A stretch of DNA of 64,000 nucleotides from Sanyastnella coralliicola (lineage in GTDB: Bacteria > Bacteroidota > Bacteroidia > Flavobacteriales_D > Sanyastnellaceae): contig NZ_CP132543.1 of NCBI RefSeq assembly GCF_030845195.1, positions 3,303,501 through 3,367,500 on the forward strand, given 5' to 3'. Positions 34,811 to 45,090 of the stretch are shown piece after piece. Position numbers and translations under genes: made by a program. The first letter of the stretch is position 1; every line of letters starts with the position of its first letter. The notes beneath the pieces were generated by a model. That model worked only from the letters and a program-made list of their open reading frames with translations, was not told where the DNA came from and ran no database searches.

Positions 34811-37504
34811 TCAGCGTAAGATCTTGAAGGTGTGTGATTCACCTGTGACTGTGTTCTTCAATGTGATCATCGTAGCAGGTACCATGTGTAGAAGCTCTAA
34901 CGGCAAGACTTCTCCTCCGAAGCTACCTGTAATTGGAGCGATCAATTGTTGCCCTAATAAGTTGTGTGCTTGAATGCTGTATTCACGTTTGTCATCGTGT
35001 CGGAAACGAATCACCGGCATCCCTCCTTGAAGGAATACATCTACCGTTTGATCCATCGGCATATCTTCGATACCAACGGCGTCTTGAACAATCACCACAA
35101 TCTGATGTGAATCGCTACACTGGTCGTTCGAAGCATCGAGCGAAACGATATACGAGCCTGTTTCTGTGTATGAATGTGATGGGTTTTCATCCATCGATGG
35201 CATTCCTCCATCTCCGAAATCCCAGACGAACATCTCCCCATTCTCTGAGAGATTCGAGAAGTTGACAGTAGCCAAACCATCGCTGAGATTCACAATCTGT
35301 GCACTCGGCTCAAAATCAGCGACTACAGTCGGTGCTTGATCGATCACTACCAATTCTTCTACCTCACAGCCATTGGCATCGGTGATGGTAAAGACGTAAG
35401 TACCCGCTTCTAGATCTGTCAACGATGTTGATGTTTCTCCATTCGACCATTGACCCATGAGCGGCTCAGCGCCTCCTGAGAATTCGACGGTCGCGGTACC
35501 CGTATTGACTTCATCACATCCAATATCAGCATGTGAACTTGAGAGTTCAATGGCCACCGGCTCAATGATTTCGAAGGTTCGACTTAGTGCGTCACATACA
35601 GGGTTCCCTTGAACAGACACATGGTAGGTTCCTTCGGTTAGACCTTCAAGGCTACTTGAACCGTTGATGTCTTCTTCCACAAGAATCTCTGTTCCTTCAC
35701 CGTCAGTCCAAGTGTATGTCCAAGGACCTACTCCTGTTCCTGTGACTTCGATACTTGCATTGTTATCGCCAAAACATGTGATTGGAGAAGTTGCTACTTG
35801 CAGCGCTTCACCCATGTGAATTACGAAACGTTCTTGCTCTGTCACAACTTCTGTTTCAACAGTGATCAGCATTCCAGGCTCTAAATCATAGAGCTCTCCG
35901 GTGATCATGTCTTCCATAAACATGCAGCGATCAGTGATATTCGGGAAATTCTCTACCGTAAGTTGAATTTCACCTGCCTCTTGACTTGTAATAAGTACCG
36001 GTACATCCATTGCTACCTGGTCTAGTGGCAGGTTGTTGATGGCGAGATTCATGTCATCTGTTGACACCGTGGCCATAGACAGCACGGCATTACTACTAAC
36101 AAATTTGAATGCGTCGATCGATTGATCAAAGTCTTGTGTGGCATTTTCATCGAACGCGATAATCACCTCATCTCCTAGACCTAAACCGTCTAGACGTAGT
36201 TTTAAGAATTGATCACCGGCGTTCACCTCTGGAGTCCAATCACCAGATACCTTTACCGTTTCTGACACACCCAGTTCTGGACTTGGAGCATTTGCTTGCA
36301 CCCAGAATGCCTCTCCACTTCGAATGAGTGGAGTTCCACCATTTACACCATAACCATTCACATAGGTACGGAACTGATTCAGGCCAACATCCCAAACGTA
36401 AATCGCGTTGTACATGTTGGTTTTTGTCCAGTCTTCATCATCCCAATTAATGTTCGACGGGTACGGATTGGCTACTACGTTGAATCCATCAGATGTTGGA
36501 TTACCTGTGTCGGTGAAAGAAACCGGCATCGTGGTATTTCCAATCATTGGTTGTCCGAATACATCAAACGTGTAGGTTCCTGCGTTTGCATAAACATAGT
36601 ACCCTAGACCATTGGAGATCATTTCATCTGTTGAACTTACCGGCAAGAACGAATCCTCACCCGGCGCAGCAGATTCATCATAGGTTTGAACACTTACGAA
36701 TTCATAAGCTGGGAAATCAGACCCTTCGAATCCGGTGGTGATAAAGTCGTCATTCCATTGTTCAAGTGTTGCATTGACGAAGGGCGCTCCAATGGTCAAC
36801 CAACCTTGATATGGCGCTTGCACGGTACGTTCCAGACCAAGGAGTCCGTTCAATAAACCACCCATAACCGGTGCTAAAGAACCACTTGCTCCAATTCCAC
36901 TGCTTTTCAGCACCAAGTTGGTATTGGTAGTCAGCGTCGTATTCAGGAAAAGAAGATTGGTGACCCCAGTTGGTCCCATAAGAACTACCTCTTCCGCGTT
37001 AGCGACATTCAAATCATAGAAATCGCTTTCACCAATGACTTGCTGCAAGGCCACCCCATCCAAATTGACGAGTGAAGTTCCAGCATCGAAACTACCTTGG
37101 TTCGTCCAGTCTCCTGATACATAAACTTCCACTGAGACTGCACTGCTAATTTCTAGATGTGCATCAGCATTGATTGTCAAATTCATGACGCTGATGTTCG
37201 TTGTCACAGACACACTATCACCATTCAAAATAGTGACGTCGTAGTTGGCGTCAGGAACACATCCACAATCCCAAACCCATGGTTGATTCCATTCACCGGA
37301 AGCCACAGTGTACGCTTCGAGAGAAGCCGCTGAAGCTGGTGCATTAGCAACCAACACTTGCATTGGAGATGCAGTATTTAATTCTGTTTCGGAGGGAAAG
37401 ATATCGTTTGCTGGAGGCATCACGCTTTGGGCTTGCGTGGTGAGTGTCAACACCATTGCACATAGCAATGCTGTCACATAGTGTGTAGTAAGCTTTCGAT
37501 TCAT
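34811..37504 (-). CDS. T9SS cargo protein with SprB repeats and PKD domain
   Basis: 897 codons. Signal peptide MNRKLTTHYVTALLCAMVL...QAQS. A long beta-rich region (~60-560), then two SprB-type repeats (~565-735; each with CFGDNN or GCDEVNTG, then ...LTEGTYHVSV / LEAGTYVFTITDANGC), a PKD domain (~738-815; VWDFGDGGMPSMDENPSHSYTETGSYIVSL) and a ~85-residue C-terminal domain that should be the T9SS type-A signal (EYSIQAHNLLGQQLI...). Likely secreted and attached to the outer surface; no enzymatic motif. Own terminator; divergent from the even larger cargo at 37682. Confidence 0.82.
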   Translation of the reverse strand: MNRKLTTHYVTALLCAMVLTLTTQAQSVMPPANDIFPSETELNTASPMQVLVANAPASAASLEAYTVASGEWNQPWVWDCGCVPDANYDVTILNGDSVSVTTNISVMNLTINADAHLEISSAVSVEVYVSGDWTNQGSFDAGTSLVNLDGVALQQVIGESDFYDLNVANAEEVVLMGPTGVTNLLFLNTTLTTNTNLVLKSSGIGASGSLAPVMGGLLNGLLGLERTVQAPYQGWLTIGAPFVNATLEQWNDDFITTGFEGSDFPAYEFVSVQTYDESAAPGEDSFLPVSSTDEMISNGLGYYVYANAGTYTFDVFGQPMIGNTTMPVSFTDTGNPTSDGFNVVANPYPSNINWDDEDWTKTNMYNAIYVWDVGLNQFRTYVNGYGVNGGTPLIRSGEAFWVQANAPSPELGVSETVKVSGDWTPEVNAGDQFLKLRLDGLGLGDEVIIAFDENATQDFDQSIDAFKFVSSNAVLSMATVSTDDMNLAINNLPLDQVAMDVPVLITSQEAGEIQLTVENFPNITDRCMFMEDMITGELYDLEPGMLITVETEVVTEQERFVIHMGEALQVATSPITCFGDNNASIEVTGTGVGPWTYTWTDGEGTEILVEEDINGSSSLEGLTEGTYHVSVQGNPVCDALSRTFEIIEPVAIELSSSHADIGCDEVNTGTATVEFSGGAEPLMGQWSNGETSTSLTDLEAGTYVFTITDANGCEVEELVVIDQAPTVVADFEPSAQIVNLSDGLATVNFSNLSENGEMFVWDFGDGGMPSMDENPSHSYTETGSYIVSLDASNDQCSDSHQIVVIVQDAVGIEDMPMDQTVDVFLQGGMPVIRFRHDDKREYSIQAHNLLGQQLIAPITGSFGGEVLPLELLHMVPATMITLKNTVTGESHTFKILR
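36992..37005 (-). repeat. TCGCTAnCGCGGAA motif (exact)
   Basis: In the PKD/SprB cargo gene, read as VANAE. Confidence 0.8.
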
Positions 37505-37681
37505 AATCGTCGTAATTGGTTCACCGGTTGGGCGTTACGCATTTTTACGAGCGAATTCAGTTATGGTTACACACACGAAATAACAACACGTACAAAGTAA
37601 TCATCAACGACAGTAAAACGCTTGTCGGACGTGGGTTTAAACGACTTAAGTTCGTTGAACTCAAACATCAAACTACATCCC

Positions 37682-40600
37682 ATGAACTACCTATTTTCAG
37701 CCCATGTGGCCGTGATGTTGTGCGCCTGTTTTGCCCTTCGCGCGCAACTCAATCCAGAGCTTTTACAGCTTGCTCCACTCATCCAATCTGACGTTTTTCT
37801 GCCCAATTCAAATAACCTTCCCATGGCCATTCCGGATGGCTCAAGTTTCACTGATTCCTACCCTGAGACGGTCAGGTCGTTATTCTTCAAACTGAACAAG
37901 GCCGAGTATGCATCGAATAACATTCCGTCTGCCCAAATGCTTCGCCAATCGGCGAAGGCAAGGAAATCACTGGATACTGTGATTCCGATTCATCTCGCGG
38001 CTGGAGTCTATGACGATCTCGTGGCCAATGCTTTTGGACTAGGGCTTCTCGCCATGATTGAAGACCAGTTTATTGACATCTCAGGGCCCTTGGAATCGCC
38101 GGTTTATCAAGAAGAGTTCTTCGCCATATATCTCGATTTCGACCGTTATACCGAAGGAACGTATCTGTTTCAGCTTTCGAGCGACTTCTTCTTCACTGAG
38201 TTGGGAGTCATGTCAGATGTCATGATCGACTTTGACGATGGACTCGGCTTTCAGCCTCTAGAGCCAAATCAAGTTCGGGAGGTCTCTTATGAGTCTCAAG
38301 ATGTGGATCGCCATATTCGCTTCAAGGCGACCATCAATGAACAAGAGTATCGCTCTGGTATGAAAGTTCGGTCTGCGGGGGGTGAGTCTGCTATTCCTTT
38401 GCCAAATCTTCCTCCGTGGGAGCCTGAAAACCCCATTTTCCCTTGGCGTGTCCAGGTGGAATACGAAGACACAAATGTTTACGCCAATGCCTACACGCTC
38501 ACCAGTGAGGACAACCAGTTTGATCGTCCGTTCATATTCGTGGAGGGGATTGATTTTGGATTCGATGCGAGCGTCCTTCGAAATGGAACTTTTGGATGGT
38601 ATGAGTTTTCATCTGGCCAATCGACAGAGTATCCATTCCTATACAACAGCCCTGAGATGATTAATACCTTAAGGGATGCAGGTTATGATATTATTCTCGT
38701 CGACTTCTTTGATGGTGCTGCTGATATACTCGCTAACGCGGAAGTGCTAAAAGCCATTATTCAGTTAACCAATGAGCACAAAGTCAGCCAGAACGAGCTT
38801 GTTGTCGCAGGGGCAAGTATGGGTGGTCAAGTCAGTCGTATCGCGCTCCGACAAATGGAGCTAGAGGGAATCCCTCATTGTACCCGTTCATGGATTTCAC
38901 TGGACTCACCGCATAAGGGAGCACACATTCCTAGAAGCTTGAGAGAAGCCATTTTCTTCCTTGAAGAACACGTGGAGGAGGCTGACAACTTCGCGGATAA
39001 TTTCCTCCGTAGACCAGCGGCTCGGCAGATGCTACTTGATCAATATCCAGAGGTAGGTGAGCAAGCCTATCTCAATATGCAAAACTATCTGACCGAGATT
39101 GGCTACCCAGAGCAGGTGCGTAAGATTGGCATGGCCAATGGGAACATTCACGGGATTGAGTTGGGTATTGAGCCCCAAGAGCATTTGGTTGATTACAACT
39201 GTACTCCGGTAGATTACAACATCCTTAAGTTCTTATTGATTGCGTCTCCCGGTGATCCATACAATGTAGAGTCGAATGAGTTCGAGAACACCATTGCCAT
39301 TATTCGTTACTCGGTCTACTATTCCTGTCAAGGTTGGGATTGTTTTCAATGGGATTGGCCCATTAGCTGGGCCACTCATGAGCACATCGCACGTGTTCCA
39401 AATAACTACTTGAACTACGATAATGCTCCTGGCGGAAAAAGGACATCTATCAAAGACTTTGCGGAGTCGATCAATGCTTCGTTGCAGTCTTATCCAACCT
39501 TAGAAACATGGTGTGATCTGAACGTAGGTGATTATGAAGATCATCACTCCTTCATTTCGACCTTGAGCGCCCTTGGTATACCGGGCAACGATTATTATAT
39601 GGATGTTCAAGCTGAAATTGACGCTGGGAATATCACCACCCCATTCGATCGAATCTATGGTCACCCAACCGGTAACATGACCCACAGCGAGATCAACAAC
39701 GACATGCTCCAGATAATGATCGAAGAGGTACTACAAGGAGAATCATCCATACCATCAGTGCTCTCTGAGAACACTCCAGAGGGTAGTGAATTTAACCTAG
39801 CGCATCCCTCCCAGAACGTTGTGTATACGCACGAAGTTAGTGACGGAGGTGTACTGCACGTTAACGGTAATCTACCGATCAATTTTGGCGATGATGAAAC
39901 GCTTTTCCCAGAAGACGGATCGCATATGAATTGCAGAACAAGCCAATGCGGGGGCTCGCTTCTCATCGGCAATCAAGGAAGTTTCTTTCTAGGAAGTGAA
40001 GGCGGAAATCTGACCGCCAACTTTACTGTTACATCAGGAAGCACTTTTGAGATGGAACAAGGCGCTTTCGTAGTCATTCATGAAAACTCAGAACTCGTGA
40101 TTCAATCGGGTGCTTCGTGCATCATTCACGGAGGGAATCTTCAACTGAGAAACGGAGCCTCCATCCTCATTGAAGAAGGTGCCGATTTGATCATATATGG
40201 TGATGAACCCATTCAACTCGAAGGTATCGAAGCTACCATCGATATTTATGGACGTATGCATGTGGGGGATAATGCTACAGCTACATTTCATGGTTTTGGA
40301 TCAGAGGGCGGCAAGCTTCGTTTCTTCTCTTCAGGCATTAATATTCTGGGAGGGCTTAACAGTCAACTTGAAGTCATAGGTACCGGCCTGAATGACAAAA
40401 TGATTGAACTCGTGGAAGGGGGAAATTTGTGGACTTCACCAGACTTCGGAAAGATCGAAGTGCGTGATGCGAGTATCACCTTTGGTACCGATAGTAAACT
40501 CACCGCCGGTGGAGGATTCAGAGCCACCGGATGTAAGCTCTTAGGGTTAGACACCAATTACGGACTGCGTGTTTATGGTGATGGTCGATTGAAAGACTGT

Positions 40601-42298
40601 TTGGTATCTACTATTCCAATTCGTTGCCATCCGGGTAATGCTTCATTCCGGGTAGATGATTCGCACTTGACGTGGGTTGAAATGCAGGTCATCGGCGGAA
40701 GCTATAAATGCTTTGATTCACAATTCTACAAGTCTACCATTGATAGCGAATCCCTATCTCACCCTGTCACTATCATCGGCACCTTTTTCGAAGAACAGGG
40801 AGAACACTCCGTGGCACTTTATGATGATTCGGACGTGGCCATGCTATTGAAAGACTCCGGCATTTCAGGATACGATATTGGGTTGGATAAGTCGGGTGGA
40901 GCGGTGACGATTCGTTGTTCTGACTTCACCGAAAACGAAGTGGGTATTCGCATGGGACTCTACTCAGAGTTGAACATGAGCACTTCCTTCGGAGGAGGAT
41001 ATAATTACTTTGATCAGAACGGTGTGCACTGCGAACTGAACGGCGTTTTAAACTTCGAGGTTGACGGCGGGTACAATCAGTTTTTGTCTGCCGAAGAACA
41101 TATGTTCGAGGGTTCCATCTTAGGATTCTGCGACGAATCATGTCAACGTCTCTTCCCTGTGCACCAGAACACTTGGTTTAATGGTGTTCCTACTTCATCA
41201 GATGCCATTTTACGCATGGTCGATCCTGAATGTGATGATTTAACCCCGTTTATTCCGCTGGATGGCTGTGTACTGAAGTTGATAGATAAATCGCCACAAC
41301 TCCCAGTAAGTTGCGGGGCTATGGATGAACATGGGGATCATCTCAGCGCACTGGGCAAATCGTTTAATCAAGAACCGCTGATCCAGTCTGATCATTTTGA
41401 TAACATCCCGCTATCAAGTGCCATCACACGAGCTATATGGGAGGATCAATACCTCCAGTCTGATGCCGATCCACATTTAAAAGCCCTTATGCTTCATGAG
41501 ATTCTTTACACTGATCTGGATGCCAATGACGCCAGCATCAGACGAATCATGCGTCGAGCTTCTTCGGCGTTGCAAGAAGTACGTGGTGAGTTAGCACTAA
41601 GAGGGCAGTTAGTATTTGATCCAGATAGTGCCCAGACATTTGACGAAGAAAATGACCTCGCGGTGAAGACGTTGAATAAGATCACCGGTCAGTCAACACC
41701 AATAGAACAGTATTTCACCCAAGCGGCGTATGAACTGGAGAAGAGTCAATTGCTCTTTTCACTTGGTCTCTTCGATCAATCAATAGAGGTCCTAGAGCAA
41801 ATGGAGCATTGCGGACTGGATTACTGGGAACAAGAAGCTGTCAACCATCGCAAAAGCCGAATTTTAGAATACACCCATCTTGAAGAATCGCTCAATCAAT
41901 ACTTCGACAACGATTCTGTGCTATTATCAAGCCCCGATATTTCGTTGATCGAACCTCAAGAGTTCGACCCGACACAAGCGGTATTTGATGCGGAGATCCT
42001 TTCACCTGATGATATTCAATATCCCCTCTGCGGTGAGATAGGTCAGCGGGCGGAGCGGATATCTTCAAACAACTTCCTCCTTTATCCGAATCCGGGTGAA
42101 GCTATCATCTTCGTTCGAATTGATGATTCAGAAGAATCTTTTGAACTCCGAATTATTGACTCTAGCGGACGTTGTGTTCTCCGACAAGCCACCCTCTCAG
42201 ATCAACCCGTCACCATCGATCACTTGGCTAAGGGTATATATGTTGTGGAAATAGAAAGTCTGCATCACTCAGCTCGAGAGACCTTGGTTGTTCACTAA
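37682..42298 (+). CDS. Secreted lipase-like/beta-helix fusion with T9SS sorting domain
   Basis: 1538 codons from ATG 37682 (MNYLFSAHVAVMLCACFALRAQ, a signal peptide); the upstream in-frame ATG is unlikely. Residues ~280-640 form an alpha/beta hydrolase: nucleophile Ser in GASMGG near 377, SWISLDSPHKGAHIP after it, and candidate His in DHHSFISTLSALG near 620. Residues ~700-1200 are short Gly/Ser-rich turns typical of a right-handed beta-helix (TVTSGSTFEMEQGAFV...). After a helical region comes a classic type-A T9SS signal (~1455-1538; LYPNPGEAIIF...LAKGIYVVEIE). Such lipase-helix fusions are unfamiliar to me. Confidence 0.78.
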   Translation: MNYLFSAHVAVMLCACFALRAQLNPELLQLAPLIQSDVFLPNSNNLPMAIPDGSSFTDSYPETVRSLFFKLNKAEYASNNIPSAQMLRQSAKARKSLDTVIPIHLAAGVYDDLVANAFGLGLLAMIEDQFIDISGPLESPVYQEEFFAIYLDFDRYTEGTYLFQLSSDFFFTELGVMSDVMIDFDDGLGFQPLEPNQVREVSYESQDVDRHIRFKATINEQEYRSGMKVRSAGGESAIPLPNLPPWEPENPIFPWRVQVEYEDTNVYANAYTLTSEDNQFDRPFIFVEGIDFGFDASVLRNGTFGWYEFSSGQSTEYPFLYNSPEMINTLRDAGYDIILVDFFDGAADILANAEVLKAIIQLTNEHKVSQNELVVAGASMGGQVSRIALRQMELEGIPHCTRSWISLDSPHKGAHIPRSLREAIFFLEEHVEEADNFADNFLRRPAARQMLLDQYPEVGEQAYLNMQNYLTEIGYPEQVRKIGMANGNIHGIELGIEPQEHLVDYNCTPVDYNILKFLLIASPGDPYNVESNEFENTIAIIRYSVYYSCQGWDCFQWDWPISWATHEHIARVPNNYLNYDNAPGGKRTSIKDFAESINASLQSYPTLETWCDLNVGDYEDHHSFISTLSALGIPGNDYYMDVQAEIDAGNITTPFDRIYGHPTGNMTHSEINNDMLQIMIEEVLQGESSIPSVLSENTPEGSEFNLAHPSQNVVYTHEVSDGGVLHVNGNLPINFGDDETLFPEDGSHMNCRTSQCGGSLLIGNQGSFFLGSEGGNLTANFTVTSGSTFEMEQGAFVVIHENSELVIQSGASCIIHGGNLQLRNGASILIEEGADLIIYGDEPIQLEGIEATIDIYGRMHVGDNATATFHGFGSEGGKLRFFSSGINILGGLNSQLEVIGTGLNDKMIELVEGGNLWTSPDFGKIEVRDASITFGTDSKLTAGGGFRATGCKLLGLDTNYGLRVYGDGRLKDCLVSTIPIRCHPGNASFRVDDSHLTWVEMQVIGGSYKCFDSQFYKSTIDSESLSHPVTIIGTFFEEQGEHSVALYDDSDVAMLLKDSGISGYDIGLDKSGGAVTIRCSDFTENEVGIRMGLYSELNMSTSFGGGYNYFDQNGVHCELNGVLNFEVDGGYNQFLSAEEHMFEGSILGFCDESCQRLFPVHQNTWFNGVPTSSDAILRMVDPECDDLTPFIPLDGCVLKLIDKSPQLPVSCGAMDEHGDHLSALGKSFNQEPLIQSDHFDNIPLSSAITRAIWEDQYLQSDADPHLKALMLHEILYTDLDANDASIRRIMRRASSALQEVRGELALRGQLVFDPDSAQTFDEENDLAVKTLNKITGQSTPIEQYFTQAAYELEKSQLLFSLGLFDQSIEVLEQMEHCGLDYWEQEAVNHRKSRILEYTHLEESLNQYFDNDSVLLSSPDISLIEPQEFDPTQAVFDAEILSPDDIQYPLCGEIGQRAERISSNNFLLYPNPGEAIIFVRIDDSEESFELRIIDSSGRCVLRQATLSDQPVTIDHLAKGIYVVEIESLHHSARETLVVH
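38730..38743 (+). repeat. TCGCTAnCGCGGAA motif (exact)
   Basis: In the lipase/beta-helix gene, read as LANAE. Confidence 0.8.
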
Positions 42299-42391
42299 GC
42301 GAATCCCAGCGAGTCTTTGGTCCTTCACATTTTTTATCTCCCGCCACCTGAAGTCGTGATGGATTCGGGAACTTCGCTGGGATTTCATTGT

Positions 42392-42399
42392 TACCTTTG
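42392..42399 (+). promoter_or_regulatory. -7 box of the bacilliredoxin gene
   Basis: TACCTTTG, full TAnnTTTG match, 16 nt before ATG 42416. Confidence 0.45.
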
Positions 42400-42415
42400 C
42401 CTAAAATCATTGAAT

Positions 42416-42826
42416 ATGTATCCACCGGAAATGGTAGCTCCAATGAAAGAGGAGCTTGTTACAGTAGGATTCAATCAGCTGACGACACCTGATGAGGTTG
42501 ACTCAGCAGTGAATGCAGAAGGTACCACACTTGTGGTTTTAAATAGCGTGTGTGGTTGTGCAGCTGGATCTATGCGTCCAGGTGTCAAACTCTCACTCGA
42601 GAACGCAAAATTGCCTAGCAGCTTGACAACGGCTTTTGCTGGAGTTGATCGCGAAGCGGTTGATCGTGCTCGTAAGTACATGCTGCCTTACCCTCCTTCA
42701 TCTCCGTCTATTGCTTTGTTCAAAGACGGTAAGCTCGTTCACATGGTTGAACGTCATCATATTGAAGGACGCACAGCAGAAATGATCTCTGAGAACCTCA
42801 AAGCAGCGTTCGACGAGTTCTGCTAA
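42416..42826 (+). CDS. BrxA/BrxB-family bacilliredoxin
   Basis: 136 codons from ATG 42416 (MYPPEMVAPMKEEL is the family N-terminus). Thioredoxin-like fold with the CGC motif in NSVCGCAAGSMRPG, the redox pair that removes bacillithiol-type adducts from proteins in Firmicutes; the conserved PYPPSSPSIALFKDGKLVHMVERHHIEGR follows. Bacillithiol or an equivalent thiol in this organism is inferred. Single gene with own promoter and terminator. Confidence 0.92.
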   Translation: MYPPEMVAPMKEELVTVGFNQLTTPDEVDSAVNAEGTTLVVLNSVCGCAAGSMRPGVKLSLENAKLPSSLTTAFAGVDREAVDRARKYMLPYPPSSPSIALFKDGKLVHMVERHHIEGRTAEMISENLKAAFDEFC

Positions 42827-42843
42827 GAACCAACGAATCGATC

Positions 42844-42876
42844 GAAAGGCTCGCTCCATGCGGGCCTTTCTTTTTT
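42844..42876 (+). terminator. Terminator of the bacilliredoxin gene
   Basis: Stem AAAGGC(T)CGC / GCG(G)GCCTTT followed by CTTTTTT. Confidence 0.85.
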
Positions 42877-42906
42877 CCCGTCGAAAGGAAGTAACTTCCG
42901 CCGCAG

Positions 42907-45090
42907 ATGAAGATTCCGTACCTCCGTCTATTATTACCCACACTGGTCTTGTTCATGGCTGTTCATGGACTCGATTTCCTCTTTGCGGTGCACAATCCTT
43001 CAGGGGGTGGAGTAGATGGGATCAAGAATCTCTACACCTTCGCTTGGTATGCTGACAACAATGAAAGCTTCACCAATTTCGAAGGAATGGCGGAGCCTTT
43101 CGGCGAACATGTATTCTACACCGACGGACACCCCGCACTTGGTTTTTTCTGGAAACCGATTGCCCAGCTTTTGGGAGTAAAAGGCCTCTCTGCCCACTTG
43201 CTAAGCTTCTTGATTCACCTGTCTTGGTTGCTCACTCCCATTCCACTCTTTTTGCTTTTCAGGCACTTCAAAATCAGGCATGGCATCGCGATCGCAGGGG
43301 CCATTGGATTCACGCTATTAGCACCCCAGATCTTACGTGATGGAGGGCACTATGCATTGGCCTATACCATAGCACTTCCTCTGAGCTGGTGGCTGACCAC
43401 CCGAGCGTTGCGGGATGGATTGCCTTGGAAGCAGCTGATTGTCTTGACCTTGATTCACACTTGGTGGTTAGGCACGCATGCCTATCTAGGCGTAATGACC
43501 ATCGGATTCAGTTCACTCCTTCTTGGCATCGAATGGCTACGATCTATCAGGAATTGGAAGCGTTTATTGGCTCCAATCATTACGGGAGTCATTCCGATGA
43601 TCCTCTTTTTGGGGTTCCTGAATTTGACGGATGCACATTCATGTCGACTCGACACTCCCTATGGGTACTTTGACTTTTTATCGAGTCCGCGTTCAATCTT
43701 TTTCCCGCAGACTGGTCCGCTTGCTAAATACACTGCGCAGCTGGGATGGAATACCAAATGGGAAGGTTGGTCCTATATCGGATTAAGCGCAGGATTGATG
43801 TTGATCTCCTTCATTTTCTGGGGATATCAAGCAGTACGAAAACAGCAAGTTACTTGGGTATTGGTCATCTTACCTTCCCTGATTGCGGCAGGAGTGCTTT
43901 TCCTTGTTGCATGCGGTCAGCCATTCATTTGGATTGGCCGAAGCAGCATTGAGAACTTCCCTGTTTTGGAGCAGTTTAGAGGAATTGGTCGTTTTGCCTG
44001 GCCCTTCTATTTTGTCTTGACCACCTTGGCCTTGATTATGCTCGAGACCTTTGTGGCCAATCGTCCGAAGGCCGTGGGAACCCCGATCAGTGTTGCCTTC
44101 TTCTTGTTGCTGGCATTCGAAGGTCTCTATCACCAAAGAAGTTTGGATACACTGCGAAGCGATGTTGAACACCCCTTCAGTTTCAGTGCCCCGGCCGCCT
44201 ATGAAAATGCTGTCAATAGTATCAATGCTTCAGAAACAGATGTGTTGTTACCGTTGCCCTATTTCCATGTGGGTAGTGAGGTGTACGGACGATTCGTTGA
44301 TGGGAATATGGAGGAAGTAACCCTGTTGCTTTCGTACCACACGGGCAAACCTACCTTCGGTGCTCATTTGACTCGAGCTTCGTTGAATGAGTCACGTCAA
44401 TTGCTTGAAATTCTTGCGAGCGCACCATCGCCCAAAACCATCGGACAAGAATTAGACTTGGCTCAGCAAGTCTGTATGATCAATGACGGCACTCCCATGG
44501 ATCCTGATGAACAGCACTGGTGGGATCGAGGTGTAGAGTTTTATAATGAGAATGGTATTGCCTTGCGCAGTCTTCCTTTAAGTGAATTGATTCAAAGATC
44601 AGAAGGGGCGTATGCACCGTTCCGCCCGAAGGGCGAAAATCAACTAGACAGCAACGAGGTATATGTCTTTGAACCATTTGACACCTTAGAACAAGGCATT
44701 CAATGGGAAGGAAATGGGCATGCGGAATACCCTTGTGATGGGATTTCGGTTGTCTACAGTACAGAACCTGATAGCTCATGGTTGGGCAAGCGCTTTATGG
44801 CAACGCTCTACATGCGTGGACCAGAAGATGCTTGTCTTGCAGGAAAGTATCAGCTGAACGCTCAACTCATTGCGCAGTACGCCACTGGCGATCAAGTAGA
44901 TTGGGTGGCATTGAATACCCCGAAGCAGGCGTCTGAACACCCGATGAATGGACAATGGGCGAAAACCTATGTGACGTTCGATATGACTGAAGCCATTCCC
45001 GAACGACTGGATATTATGGTCAAAGGAGAATGGAGGTGTGAAGGTCCAATTAAGGTAGATGCGCTGGAAATTGAAGAGCTGACTAATTGA
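42907..45090 (+). CDS. Polytopic membrane protein, GT-C-like
   Basis: 727 codons. About eleven membrane helices in residues ~5-410, then a large soluble C-terminal domain (~420-727) probably outside the inner membrane. The first loop carries TFAWYADNNESFTNFEGMAEPFGEHVFYTDGHPALGFFWKP, reminiscent of GT-C glycosyltransferases, which put acidic residues in this loop. The C-terminal half ends in a jelly-roll-like segment. Sugar donor unknown; surface glycan or protein glycosylation is inferred from the two GT39-like neighbours. It overlaps the next gene tail-to-tail by 8 bp. Confidence 0.6.
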   Translation: MKIPYLRLLLPTLVLFMAVHGLDFLFAVHNPSGGGVDGIKNLYTFAWYADNNESFTNFEGMAEPFGEHVFYTDGHPALGFFWKPIAQLLGVKGLSAHLLSFLIHLSWLLTPIPLFLLFRHFKIRHGIAIAGAIGFTLLAPQILRDGGHYALAYTIALPLSWWLTTRALRDGLPWKQLIVLTLIHTWWLGTHAYLGVMTIGFSSLLLGIEWLRSIRNWKRLLAPIITGVIPMILFLGFLNLTDAHSCRLDTPYGYFDFLSSPRSIFFPQTGPLAKYTAQLGWNTKWEGWSYIGLSAGLMLISFIFWGYQAVRKQQVTWVLVILPSLIAAGVLFLVACGQPFIWIGRSSIENFPVLEQFRGIGRFAWPFYFVLTTLALIMLETFVANRPKAVGTPISVAFFLLLAFEGLYHQRSLDTLRSDVEHPFSFSAPAAYENAVNSINASETDVLLPLPYFHVGSEVYGRFVDGNMEEVTLLLSYHTGKPTFGAHLTRASLNESRQLLEILASAPSPKTIGQELDLAQQVCMINDGTPMDPDEQHWWDRGVEFYNENGIALRSLPLSELIQRSEGAYAPFRPKGENQLDSNEVYVFEPFDTLEQGIQWEGNGHAEYPCDGISVVYSTEPDSSWLGKRFMATLYMRGPEDACLAGKYQLNAQLIAQYATGDQVDWVALNTPKQASEHPMNGQWAKTYVTFDMTEAIPERLDIMVKGEWRCEGPIKVDALEIEELTN

